A DNA stretch of 64,000 nucleotides from Toxonevra muliebris (lineage: Eukaryota; Arthropoda; Insecta; Diptera; Pallopteridae): the NCBI GenBank assembly GCA_963691655.1, contig OY829328.1, forward strand, positions 83,828,400 to 83,892,399. The letters are read 5' to 3'. Both the position numbers and the translations under genes were made by a program. Positions 1-12,049 of this stretch are shown piece after piece. The notes under the pieces were generated by a model. That model saw nothing but the letters and a program-made list of their open reading frames with translations. It searched no databases and was not told the origin of the DNA. The first letter of the stretch is position 1, and each line of letters opens with the position of its first letter.

Positions 1-3000
1 ATTTAGTATATTATACTACGTGCAAAAACTTTTAAAAAACCTCAATGCTAAGGCATTGTTTGTGGATTGGTGTAATTGGTGATGAGCATTTTTGTTTGTG
101 GTAATACAATTTTTGTTGGGTAAAGGTGTAGGCAAGCAAGAAGTTCATGGCCAAGTAATATGTTTATATTAATTAAAAAGTAAATGCCTTTTTTATTTAT
201 CATTTTCTCTTTTTCTCAAGATTTAATTATACCTTTAATCACCCCTCACTCCTTATCTTTCTATTGCAAATAACATTTTTGTTCACTCTAATATATGAAA
301 TTACAAAATTCTTAAATATATCCGCCTTAAAATGTTCAAAACAAATTGTTCGTTCTCATAATACAAATTTGACTCAACAACTTCTCAATTTTGAGTTTTT
401 CTTCTACTTAAGCAGTTATTTTTCTCTTTCATAGAATATTTCCTTTGAATTTCGCTCTCTTTGAAATTTATTCTGTTTGCTTTAAGTTGTTTTTGTATTG
501 CGCATAATCGCTCTGCAAAGACTTTTTCTATTACTCACCACTCGCAATGACGTAGGTTTCTTGCTTTAACACTTATATGACTAAATTATTGATATTTGTG
601 ATGAAATAACTAGTTGAGTCATTTGAAATTACGAACTCTGTCAAATATGTATGAAAATCTTAAGAAGTTTCAGTTTTAATTACTTTACAAAATTTTTTGA
701 GAGTAAATTACTGCAAGAAAGATATTTCTAATACTTTATTCCGTCATTGACTTTGGTCGATTTCTTTCGCTGGAAAATAAAGCCAGCTTCGCTAGTCTTT
801 TGACTTCGTCATGTTGTTTCTATAAAATTCGTTCTCTTTCGGAAAGTTTTCGGACGACTACTGTTGAGATTTCGTTGGGGATTTCAGTCCAAGGATTGCC
901 GGCATAATTCTTCGATGAATTAAGCAGTGAGTGACCTCTCCATTTCCACTTTTTTAACTTAATACTGTTTGCCATTGGTTCAGTGGTGAACGTGTTGTAT
1001 AAATCGTTATTGCTGGTGATACTACTATGAATTGTTAGTCAAAACAAGGTAGTAAGTTGTGTTTTATAATTGAAAATGCTTTTCATTGTATGTTTTAATA
1101 TTTCAGGTGAGTTTCATACTGAACGAAATTAGATTTAGACAACTGAAAGTGTAAAAAGGTCCTAATGAAAAAATGATATTGAGGGAAAAAGGAAGAAAAA
1201 GAGTAAGTTCTTCCTCCCAGAGCAGTTCGGCTGGCTCTTAGTTAGATAAAATCCTTGATAGACTGATTATTTAAATTTCCCACTGTAGGTTTTTGGGCAA
1301 GGAAGCCGCCATAATCCTTTTTCCGACAACGTAATTCGTTTCGTTTTTCTCGTTCACCGCCAAACCTTCTCAATGAAATTCCTTTTTCATCCCGGAGAAG
1401 AAATTTTCAATCAAGCCTTGATTCGTTTGTCAAGACTACGATTTAACTTAATTTGTGAGTAGTTTGCAAATGTCAATTAGTTTTCTTCAAATTTTTTTCA
1501 GGGATTTTGATCGATTTTTAGTTATGTCAGAATTTTTCCGCATGGGTTTTTTTTTATTTTAAATTTTTTCCATAAATGGGCCCATTCAAACGCTCAAGAA
1601 TGCCGCATTCATGCGTGTGTGATTTCCTAAAATTTGGAATTCCGCTAGCAAGAATGAGACAGTTAATGAGCCCCTTATTTGTATAATAGCTTTAGAGTGG
1701 TAAGAAAGTTATCGCTGTAGGAGAAGTACCTACTGGGACCATATATATCACACATGTAAATTCTTTGTGTATGCGAGTGAATCATGGTAGATGGAAAAAA
1801 GAGTAAAGAGCGTGAGAGTGTGTGATCGACTTCATCATCATCACCTATGCTAAGTCGGACAGAATGGAAGAGTAGTAAAAATAACGACTTTTTCTTGTTG
1901 CTTAGGCCCCACCATAATGGGCTCACAGATGGCTTAAGTTAATGTCAAAAGTGAACAAAAAGCCAACTTAAGTACTGTCAATTCCTTACCCATAATAAAT
2001 TTACGTGGGAGAGAAAAAGAGAATCAATTAAGCCAGCATAAGTGTCGAGCATTTTGTTTAAGCTACAAAAAGTTAACGAAACTTAGCGAAAGCCTCGGCT
2101 ATTCTAATTGGTGATAGGATTTCTGTGTATTCGTATTCTTGGTTAAGCTGCCTTAAGCTGGGATATGACTATTATGGTTCCCATTTTATGCTCTTGTGCA
2201 TACCGCCTACGATATGCAATGTAAAAAAAATTATGGTGAGCAATGGCCCTTTTTTGCTTTCCACAAAGTGTTCTAAAAGAACTTTGAAGTGCCTTATTTC
2301 CGACTGGGATGAATATTGTCATTGAAAATGATCACAATTTGTTTCATAATCTAATAGCTCATTTTTTAACGAACACATATACGTTGCTTCTAAAATATGC
2401 CACTTTCTTCTTAGCCTCCATTTTCGAAAAAAATTTATATATCTGCGACAATATTTTTGTTTTTTTGTTTGCTTTTTTTTTTTGTTATTATTGCATGTGA
2501 TGAAATGTGCCATAATACCATATAACAACAATAATAAAAACACACAACACTACAATAGCAAACAAAGTGCCAACATATGTCAACTGCCGTGCACTCCTTT
2601 TTCCATTTTGTTTTTTTTTTTTTTTCAATACAGAATAACAACAATAAATTCCACAATTTGAATATGTTGTTGTTGCCATACAATAACAACTAACACGAAG
2701 AGTGCTCGAGAGAGAGACACACACACAATTTGCCTACCTTCATATTATTGATATATGACAACAAAAATTTAAATAAAACAAAAACAAACCATATAAAAAT
2801 CACAGCAACAATATAGGCAACTGGCGTCATCGTCATCGTCGTTGTTGTTGTCATTCATCAATGTATATATTTTTGGTGTAGCAATAACAACCGGTGGACA
2901 CACATGATGCATATTACCGCTATACAGTGAGTGTTCAGTGAGAGTGAGCGACGAGAGATGACAAGGAAGAAGAGTTAAGAGCATGAGAGCAAGTGTGTGT

Positions 3001-3217
3001 GTGAGTGTAAGTGTTCGTTTTTATCCAATATTGTTGTTGTTTGAATATGCGAGAAATATTATTTTGATGAATGGTTTGAATTTAATTGACGAATGAGTTT
3101 TTAAGCTATGAGAGGCGACAATAAAAAAATAAAAAACCAGCAGCAACAAAAGCAACTATGAGATTGAGGAGGACCAAAAAAAATAACAACAACAACAAAA
3201 AGCATGCATACAAAAAA
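1..3217. other. Non-coding DNA, no gene recognised
   Basis: AT-rich sequence with no open frame that resembles a protein family. The first 2 kb is largely non-repetitive. From about 2.4 kb there are poly(A)/poly(T) tracts and CAA/TTG trinucleotide runs (for example 3183-3200), plus a GTC/GTT run at 2826-2853. It could be intergenic or intronic; no convincing exon with splice sites was seen. Confidence 0.6.
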
Positions 3218-3219
3218 TA

Positions 3220-3412
3220 CAGTAATCCCTGGTAAATTGATCACCGTTTAATTGCATTTACTGCTTATTTGGGCCAAAAATTTTTATTTTCTAGTTCATA
3301 ATAAACCCAAGTTTCTCGGTTGATTGCGTTCTCCGGTTATTGAAACCAGAAATTAAATATATTCATTGAAGCAATGAAGCTGTAATTACATATAAGGCTA
3401 GAGTTTCCACTG
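3220..3412. mobile_element. pogo-like MITE, 193 bp, flanked by TA
   Basis: The left end reads CAGTAATCCCTGGT and the right end, read on the minus strand, CAGTGGAAACTCTAGC. Both start with CAGT and are immediately flanked by TA (3218-3219 and 3413-3414). Termini beginning CAGT with a TA target duplication are usual for pogo/Tigger elements of the Tc1/mariner superfamily. The interior has no coding capacity, so it would need a transposase supplied elsewhere. The terminal repeats match well only over the first 6-8 bases, so the call is tentative. Confidence 0.5.
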
Positions 3413-4369
3413 TATTTTTATCCAGCAAAAAATTTCCTTTTTTTTTTTTATTCTACAAACACAAAACACCAAAAAATATTGTACGTATGACACTCGAATA
3501 CAATGCGCGCTGTTATAAATTTTTAATAGTCACGTGAGTGATGACTGACATTCGACGATTTATTTATGCATTATACTGTGTGTGAGTCATGTTAAAAATT
3601 TTTGTCACTAAAGGGTTAAAGCGGTGGTAACCCCATTTTTAAAAATTTATGCACCTATAACTAAATTTTGAAAATGAATTATTTACAATTGTTACTGTTG
3701 CTGCGCGCCTGCTTGTTTGCCAATCAAATCAAATTATAAGTATTAATTATAATAATTTTGCTTTTGGCTGTGACAGTTTTTGTGCTGGTTCTTGTTGCTG
3801 TTGATTCCCATGTTGTTAATAAATTTTTTTATTTTTTTGTTTAATTGCCAACACACAATATGCAAACAACGCATGCATTTCAACAACAATAAATTAAGCG
3901 CAAAAAAAACCACACACAAATTATTGCTCTTTTTTTTGTTTTAAATACATGCCCTACACTGTTACTACTATTCTGCTAATACACACACACATAACGCACG
4001 AATTATGTTTTTGCTAGCCAAAAAATTACAATTGTATATAAATTAGCATATTTTGTATTTTGTGGCGTCAAAGCGTCGCGCGCGGCTTTCACAATATCAA
4101 GCCAAACATTTATTACTCAACAGAGAACGCAAATGCACTAACTCACACACACACACATGCATGAGTATGAGGGTCTAAGGCACTCATAGGCCCCTCTCTG
4201 CCACGAACTGACGTCAGCAACATTATCGTAATTTCTGTTTAAAATTTTTTGTGTTTTACGTTTCATTGCAACACAACCACAGCACAGCACTGAAGTATGC
4301 AACAATAATTTATGAAAAAATCACTAAAAATTAAAATAGTATATTGATGTATGCATACATATATACAAA

Positions 4370-4374
<5 letters not shown>

Positions 4375-4410
<36 letters not shown>
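4375..4410. repeat. (AT)n microsatellite
   Basis: An uninterrupted alternating AT run of about 36 bp, embedded in further TATATA/TACATA sequence. Confidence 0.95.
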
Positions 4411-4413
<3 letters not shown>

Positions 4414-6683
4414 TATAAACATAAATAATAATAATAATTTCATTTGTTGTTGATTTATTAAAACAATTCAATCAAAATTAACAGCAGCCCAAAAAATATG
4501 CAATAAAAATTTTTTGCACCTCAGCTATATACACATATAAACAAGCACATTTGTGGTGGTGATTACGCAGCGTTACATTGCATTGAATTGTGCAACGCTG
4601 GTGCAGACAGCATTTGCGTGTATATGTAGGTATGTATTTGTGGCATGCAATTATTTACGCTTTGGCAGCAATTACTTTTAATGTGCTGATTACGTGGAGT
4701 GTAAATGAAGAAAGGAGTGAGGAAGTAAGTAAGGAATGAATAAGTGTGTAGGCGGCTAGCAGAAATTTATAAAAACTATGTGGTAATTAAGTTAAACTAA
4801 ATACACATTTAAAAATGAAATGCCTAAAGGTAAAGCCAATACAAATGGCAATAGTTACAAGTACTAACACTGTAAGGAAACGATCAACATTTTTTAAGTG
4901 GCACATAAAACAGACGCCCGTTTTTAGTATGTATGCAACTATATAATGTTGTTGAACTACAATTAAACTCTTGCAGCAGTAACAATAACAAAAGCACTAG
5001 CAACAAGAAGAACAAGTAAAAACAATAGCAACAAACAGCAAAGTGGAAATGCATGTTAATAAAAAATAATTTTACACGACCAACGCCAATGTCGGCGTTT
5101 TTAATTGTTGCTGTTGTTGTTGCCACTGCTTTTAATGAGCCGCATCGTATTTTATACACACACATACAGACTGACATTCAAACACTTATACACAATTGCA
5201 ACAATTAAGAATATTAACCAAACAAAAAAATAAATAAAACGACAAACAAAAACAAACACTATAAACAAACAGACACAAATAATAAACCTTCCACTTTACC
5301 GCTAGTACCTAATAAGAAACCAACTTCCTAAAAGTATGCAATCATTTTGTATTTTGTTTTTGTTTTTAACAACAATAATAAAAATTTTTTACCATATAAA
5401 TGTGTGGCTTGCTTAATAGAAAGAGAGAATGAGAGAGAGTGAGAGTGAGCGTAAATAATTGCACTATCAGAAAAAATAACATCATAACAATGGAAACAAC
5501 AACGAATATACACAACGGCACTCGCAATAGTATAGATAGATAGTAAGAAATCATAAAAACAACAACAAAAGCAAATTAAAAAAGCAACAAAACATATGCG
5601 GTGTTTTCGTGCTCTGAGAGCAATGCAAATGGCGAATATCGAAGATGGGTGCTCAGCGCCATTTAGGTCTTCAATGTCATGTAGTCAGAACTTAGTAAAA
5701 AATATTATAATGATAGGGGGAGGGCGGACTCTTGTGCACTGAGGTCTTAAGTGAAAAATGCACAAAGGATATAAAGACAAGGAGGAACCATATGCCATGT
5801 AGACCCCCGCGTCAACATCATAGTTATAATTAAAACAAGAATAACAAAAACAACAACCATATAACCGCGCCCATTAGCACAGCTTAGTTTGAAATATTAG
5901 AAATACAACAACAACCGGAAATAAAGAAACAAAAACATAACCTCATAATAACAACACCAACAAAATATGTACCATCTGGAAAAATGGCGCGAATTTAGTA
6001 AAAGAGAGAGAAAAAAAACAAAATTGAAATAAAAAGGAAATTTCTATTGCTAGAAATAATACTTAAAGGATTGAATGTTTTTACGTATAAAAAAAGAGAA
6101 AAAAATGGCTAATGCTATTATTGCAGCATGTGGTAAACAACAATGTGAATATTTAAAAACACAACAACAACAAAACAAACAAATCATGCTTAATTAACAA
6201 TGGAGGGGAGGAGGGGGTCTTAGGAAACAAACTTTTTTCCTGGTTTGCAACTGAAACAAAATCTCACCCGCTAGTGTTGGCGGAAATAATATAAGTGGAA
6301 GGAGAAACGGGAAGAATAGGAAAATGAGGAAAGTAATAAACATTTTTAATTTTATGGTAGTAAGGAGAGGAGGAACGAATTGTGGTTTAAAGTATAGTAC
6401 TTAAACTTATAAATAGTAAGAAAATTCTCCAGATTTTTTTTTTTTTTTTTTTTTTTGTAAACTTTTTTAATGATATCTTATTAATCCACGAGGACCCCAC
6501 CAAATCGACAGGTTAGAGCGACTTGACGAACATATTTTGACCCGGTACTATGAGCCAATTTTGAAAATTTTCAAAGCACAATTTTCATATGTCTTCAATA
6601 AGAAATTTTAGTACTTAAAAAAATAAAAAAAAATTGTTTCTGAATTTTAAAGGGTGTAGTCATTTTTGGCTTACCCCGAGAAA

Positions 6684-7041
6684 ATAAGGTGGTCAGGTGA
6701 AAAGAAAAAAATTAAAAATATTTCTACGCCACATCTTGAGTAACAAATGTATTTGACACAGTATTTTAGAAGTTGTTATAAGCTAAAGGCAGCGAAATGT
6801 GGAAAATTTAAATTTTTGTTGAATTTTACCTCCATGTGTCTTTTTTTTACAAAAGTTTGGTCAGTTATAGCTTCTTAAAACTGTTGAAGATTCTGTGAAA
6901 TTATAATTTCTACATCAAATTTGTTAATATTTCGAGGCGAATTCCTCATTTCAAATGCAAATTAGCTTATTTTACTATTTTTGGTTGATTTTCAAAACCA
7001 CCGTTTACCTTCCGAAAAAGTATGTCTGTTCACCTGGCCTT
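6684..7041. repeat. Imperfect inverted repeat, about 350 bp
   Basis: AAGGTGGTCAGGTGAAAAGA at the left is matched on the opposite strand at the right by AAAGGCCAGGTGAACAGA, with about 310 bp between. It could be a small MITE or chance; no clear target duplication was found. Confidence 0.3.
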
Positions 7042-8610
7042 TAAGTTAAGTGAAGTACAATATTTTTGAATTATCTGAATGCAATTATATACTCAGTATA
7101 TATAGAAATATTAAATAGTAATTAGTTTGAGAAAAAAATTATTTAAGTATTTTAGACGAATTTTCAAAGTTGCTGTTCGATTAATCGGAAGTTGAGATGA
7201 TATGGGTTAATCTTAAGTATGGCTGCTCATCTTCATCATTGCTATGGTATATTTCTCAATTAAATGCTTCAGGAGCAGTTAATGCCGTTAAGACCAAAAA
7301 ATATTTATACGACCAGTCTGTGAAAACTAACCATTGGTGCTCTAGGTTAGGTTGGAATTGAGAAAAAATTAGTTAATTTGAATAGGTCAGGATTTGTGTG
7401 AAATTTAGGTTAAGTTAGGTTAAAATGGTTCTTTCGTGGGTCAACACACTAAGAATTAAAAAAGGTTTATTGTGATACTATGTAAAAAGAACCTAATGCT
7501 TACTCCTATTTCTAAATAATAAATTGAAAACTTCCATGCTTATTTATTTTTGTGCTGTTTTTTCAAGTACGTATGCTTACAAAAGAAACGATACTGAATT
7601 TAATTTCGTTTATTTTGTACATGATAAGCTGAAAACTGTTTCCAAAATATGCACTTTTGATGTTTAGCAAAGTGAAACCGCATTAAATATTGCCGCAGAG
7701 AGTGAGTATGCGAGTATGTGCTTCTATTACAAAACAATCCAATCAATTTATTAATTACGCAAACCACAAACACTATTCAATAATAATATGAACTTGCATT
7801 TCTGCAGTAGAAATTGCTAGTTTCTTTAACTTATGTAACTAAACGCTCAATAGGAGATGCCACACAGCGCACACCCACATTCACACATTTAATACGAATA
7901 CATTCACTCATTCATTCATACATTCATTCAGTCAGTCCTTCAAGCAATTGCCGCCTGTGCATTCGTGCGTTTTTCCTGCACTTGTGTCCAGCTGGGACAG
8001 GAGAATGTCTGTCGGATGAATGTTCAATATACCAAACTCAATGGATTTTTAATGTTTTCTTTCAAGACGCTGCGGTGAGCGAAAAAGAAAGACACAGCGA
8101 ACGATGGCACACGTATACATATTCACAAATACACACCCAACGGGGAAAAAGGCACTCCAAAAGGCCTTTCAGAGTGTTGATGAGTCAGCTGTAGGCGCTT
8201 CCTCACCGTATGACGCACAGTGTAACGAGGCGGCCAAAAATAAGAAAAAGAGATAATATTTTAAGCAAAATGTAACTAAATTTTCTTTCCGATAAACCTA
8301 TGGGTTCAGGCATACGGCAACCACTAAGCCGAACTTTTATGAAAACGTTCACTATGCGTGGATAAGGTCATACCTTTTTATTACTAACTTAATTGCCATA
8401 TTTCACTTTTCACTTATTGAAAAATATAAAATCTGGGCAATGTGGTAACACTGTTTTTTTGGCTCTTTGTTTAACCATGTGAATTTTACCGTTATTTGAA
8501 AAAAGGTATTTTTCCTCATCAAAACATAGTGATTTCGATGACTTTAAAAGAGTTTTAAAAAAATATATATCAAAATATATTTTCAATTTTAACATATAAC
8601 AACGTCCCAA

Positions 8611-8880
8611 ATGTGCGGATTTTTCAAGTTTTTTACATTTTTCCCTGAAACCAATAATAAAAATGCAACCAATTATATGCCAATAACAATCCACAAGGTC
8701 CTTGTTCATGGCACCAACATAGTCAAGCACTTTAGTTTGCCAATTGGAGCTCTATCTGAGGAAGCCTTAGAATCGCGCCACAAAGGTATAACAAAATTTT
8801 GATTAAATTTTACAACAAAAACTTCCCCTGAAGCATCAAATCTCATGTTATCGGAGCAAATCACCAAGGTAAAGAATACA
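8611..8880 (+). pseudogene. Decayed ORF fragment, probably from a transposable element
   Basis: An open frame from 8611 runs to a TGA at about 8800, and the same frame stays readable after it to about 8880. The stretch contains VHGTNIVKHFSLPIGALSEE followed by a Lys/Arg-rich segment and, after the stop, SPEASNLM. The pattern of an IHG-type motif, then LPIGxLSEEA, then a basic segment and an SR-like segment is one I associate with widespread insect repeat-encoded proteins, but I cannot name the element. The stop replaces what looks like an Arg codon (CGA to TGA). No intact start or end is visible. It may be a remnant of a DNA transposon or a retroposed sequence. Confidence 0.35.
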
Positions 8881-9324
8881 AGATTACATTTTAGATGAAG
8901 TTTTGTCTGGAGAGCGGCATCAAGTATTGAATATCGAATAATATTGAAGATAGCGACTAAGCGAAAAAATGTCTTGCACTTTCTTAATAACACTGTGCTA
9001 CCAAAATAGAGTTTTTTTCATCGGACTGGTGATTTGACATGTAGTTTAGTCTGAAGACTATTTTGCTACATCACATCAGGTTTTTGATATAACGGTACAT
9101 GAAATTATGAAAATGGCTTTATTAAGACTGTACCAGGACATTATTAATTTATGTTTTATCGTTTTTGGTGTCTATAGAAAAGTTGTTCAGAATTTTGGGA
9201 GTTTTTTAAGTGGCATGTGGCAGCTTTATTATATTGAAGGATAGGAAAACTGATTTATAAATTAAAATGTTTAGTTTCATTCTTATGGAGCTTCTTTTTC
9301 TGACATTTTAGCAATTTTCTTAAG

Positions 9325-9480
9325 TAGGCGTGGCAGCACACCAATTTTTTCTTCATTGAACAAGGAAGTTCTTATACATCTACACACCAAATTCCGTCAT
9401 TAGGCAACAGATATTTAAAAAATTATTGCAATTTAAGTGTTTGATTTATATGGGAGGTGGGCGTGGCAGTAGTCCAATCG
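9325..9480. repeat. GTGGGCGTGGCAG-type repeat, two copies
   Basis: GTAGGCGTGGCAGCACACCA (9325 onwards) and GTGGGCGTGGCAGTAGTCCA (from about 9457) are two diverged copies of one motif, in a region otherwise lacking genes. I take this as the tail of an interspersed repeat that may include the decayed ORF at 8.6-8.9 kb. Confidence 0.35.
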
Positions 9481-9540
9481 GTACCATTTTTGGCATACGA
9501 CTTTACTTCAATTCGATAATCTGGACTACCAAATATGATT

Positions 9541-10739
9541 AATATTAAACAACGCTTACTATTTTTGACAGCGGTTTATATGGAATCGTTACACTGCGTG
9601 ACGCACCATTACGTTTTTAACATTGCATGTCATTGGGAAAAAACGCTCCGTTTTACATTCCTTTTGGAGTGCTTCAAAAGACCTCTCACGAGATCTTTGC
9701 GCCAGCAGTTTTGTTATTTTAAATTACGATGATCTTTGTCGTCGTTTGATTCGGAAGCGATTGCTTTTCGGCAGCAAGTGCTCGTTAAGAAAACAAAAAC
9801 AACAAGTGGTAACTTTACACTCCTTAGGCGAGCTGCTGACAATCGGGCCCGTTGGGCATAAACATGCATCTATACCGCTTACATTTCACTACCGCTGACT
9901 GAATATTTGCTGCTACTTTCTTTTGTCGCCGCCTTTTGCAATGCCAGCGGGTGGAGAGTGTAAAATAAGAAAGGCTGAGATGGAAAGCGCTTGTATATAT
10001 GCTGCAATAATTTTAACGCGCGCCAGCTGCAGTTGCTACTATTTCTTGGTTACTTGCATTTTCTTTCTTTTTTTCTTTCCTTCCTTGCCGTTTGTGGGCG
10101 TCGTCATCGCTCTTCTGAGGCGTTTCATTTAGATTTTATTACACTTAATGACCATGTTGGCTATACATATATATTTTTAATTACATTTGTTTTTCCTTTC
10201 AATTATTTTTTCCGTTTCTATTGTGTTTTTTGTTTTTGTTCCTTACTTTTTTTTTTTTAATATTATTGTTTTGTGGTTCATTTACTTGCTTAAGTGTTTA
10301 ATGCTTTTATTAGCTTTTAAAGAATATTTTTTATTTAAAGTTCAAAGAAAGGGTTAAAAGATTTTAGAAACAATGTCATTGATATAATTAAAGCATTGCT
10401 TAAAGGTTCTTTAGAGAAAACAGATGCACCGCATATGCAATTATTAAGGCCATCAACTCCCTTCCATGATATGGAGAAACTTAGAAAAACGAGCCGAGAA
10501 ATATTTTTCGTATATCCTAAGGTAGATGTGTGCTGTGTTGGTGAACCTTATTCTCAAGGAGTAACATCGCATTAAGGCATTACTTGTTCTGACGTTTCTC
10601 TTTCAAAGCTAATTTGGGATATGGTATTCTTGAAATGATATTGAACTAAGCACGTTTCGTTCATGTAAACTGGTGTCCCTGTTTTTTTCTCCTGTTTTCT
10701 TTGTTTTTCTTAGATGTTCACACTACCAAATTTGTTTAC
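9541..10739. other. Non-coding, no gene recognised
   Basis: Two overlapping open frames (9923-10132 and 9991-10260) encode Phe/Leu-rich stretches produced by T-rich DNA and show no family motif. Nothing else supportable was seen. Confidence 0.55.
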
Positions 10740-10848
10740 TGACTTAGTCTAAGGACAAATTAACTAGATTGACCATGAGATAAGCGAGTTGCTTTAGGCC
10801 AGGAGAAAACCCCACCGACTTTGGCCAGTTGAAATTCCGACTGATTTA
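10740..10848. repeat. Left outlier of the TGACTTAGGCCAG-type minisatellite
   Basis: Short units such as TGACTTAGTC and TTTAGGCCAGGAGAAAA are spaced like those of the main array at 12673-13575. The block between was split away from it by mobile elements. Confidence 0.5.
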
Positions 10849-10912
10849 ACCCAGTAACGCCTAGCGGTGCCATATGGCACCTTGTCGCTGAGCCGTTCCT
10901 GAGCCAGGTTCA
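10849..10912 (+). repeat. Interspersed repeat shared with 58088-58147
   Basis: AACCCAGTAACGCCTAGCGG and the following GCTGAGCCGTTC-TGAGCCAGGT are nearly identical, in reverse complement, to a segment inside the MITE at 58 kb. This copy carries an 8-base GGCACCTT-like extra segment after CCATAT. Confidence 0.75.
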
Positions 10913-10984
10913 AAAACAAACTTTTTTCTCAAGTTACTTCCTTAATCTATCTACTTTGATTCCCACTCGTTCTTAATGGGTTAA

Positions 10985-11199
10985 GTGGCTGTCCGAAGAA
11001 ACTTTGCCCAGAGCGGCTCATGGTTGGACTTACAGTTTTACGCCGGTTCCGAAAGGGTGTACGGCAATTTGTTATCACGATGGGAATATAAGAAGGTTAT
11101 GAGAATGAACCAACAGATCAAGACGGTATTCGAATCCGCTACCTTCCGAGTGAAAATCTAGTACGATACCCTTTACCGTCTCGGCTAACTTATATAGAT
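10985..11199 (-). mobile_element. tRNA-derived SINE, copy c, with 12-bp target duplication
   Basis: A 215-bp insertion read on the minus strand, starting near 11199. It is flanked by perfect direct repeats of TTAATGGGTTAA (10973-10984 and 11200-11211), the signature of LINE-machinery insertion. It shares its body with the SINE at 22189-22580: the B-box-like GGATTCGAATACC near 11125-11138, then a TTCTCATAACCTTCTTATA-like segment, then the start of a second tRNA-like unit (CTCTGGGCAAAG) before truncation. The A box is eroded. There is no poly(A) tail. Confidence 0.8.
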
Positions 11200-11211
11200 T
11201 TAATGGGTTAA

Positions 11212-11870
11212 AACATGTACTGCGATCACTTGGGTCTATTGCACCCCCAGTTAAGAGTGATATAGATATTTAGAGAGCCCGATCCTACTAAGAAATCTCA
11301 GTAGGGATTCCGGGTGCAGATTTGTGATCTGTGAGCTTTCTGGTCGATAATTGTCTAAATATTCTTTCTTTCTGCTAGTGAGTACCTTACAGTGTGGGAG
11401 AATGTGCTCCGGCGTCTTATTTTCCGTGTGCCAAAAGTGACAGGTGCTGTTCTGCCCAATGACTCGATTTTTCATGAGCTCTCCCACAGTTTAAAATGTC
11501 CTGAAAGGAGACCTATGATGATTCTGAGTTGATTGTTGTTAAGCTTTATAGCTCCCAAGTATCAGCTTAGCCTGTCTAAGCTTAGGGATCTGGGCCCAGT
11601 AGGTTAACCTACCGATTTTTCTTCTTTTATAGTAATTCTTCCTATTCCTTGAAAGGGTTCGGGACCAATTTCATTGTTGGCCGCTGTCTTATTTGCCAAA
11701 TGGTCAGTTATCTCATTACAATGTATTTTTGTATGTCCAGAGATACAGAAGAAAGTTACCTTGGCTCTTTTGCTCTATTTATTCAGAAGCTCTATTCATT
11801 CCCCGACTAACTTCGAGGATATCTCGAATGAGTTTAGTGTCGGGTGAGTAAAGCCCGGAGAAAATTTAAC
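11212..11870 (-). mobile_element. LINE fragment, RNase H to C-terminus, decayed
   Basis: Read on the minus strand, the segment carries the end of an RNase H-bearing non-LTR retrotransposon ORF2. A degenerate RNase H region (about 11650-11860) is followed by a zinc-knuckle-like segment in the open frame 11251-11487, with CHFWHTENKTPEHILPHCKV (Cys/His spacing) and ending in SLLRFLSRIGLSKYL. Multiple stops and frameshifts interrupt the upstream part. Only the 3' portion of the element is present, as is normal for 5'-truncated LINE insertions. The clade is not determined; jockey-clade elements usually lack RNase H, so I/R1/LOA-type is more likely. Confidence 0.7.
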
Positions 11871-12049
11871 CGAATTTAGTTATGAGATGAGTCAAATGAC
11901 TTGAATTTAGAGATACGAGTTAAAACTGTGCTGGACTAAACCAAAGTACTCAGTCTCAAAGACCATTATACTATACTCAAGATTGAGCCTGTAAAAGAGA
12001 GAAGAAAGAGAGGAAAGCTATGCGAGGGGATAAATGAGCAAAAAAAAGG

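Larger units (their letters stand above)
3415..8280. other. Non-coding, microsatellite-rich stretch
   Basis: No gene recognised. It holds an (AT)n microsatellite at 4375-4410, many CAA/AAC trinucleotide runs (5000-6200), short CA runs, and a poly(T) tract near 6435-6455. A hairpin-capable segment lies at 4568-4601 (CAGCGTT pairing with AACGCTG). Between 6684 and 7041 there is an imperfect inverted repeat listed separately. The open frame at 7814-8194 has low-complexity His/Ser/Thr composition caused by CATTCA-type repeats and is not considered a gene. Confidence 0.6.

Noticed and set aside
7814..8194. Plus-strand frame of 126 residues
   Set aside because: Half of it is translated CATTCA repeats; no family motif.
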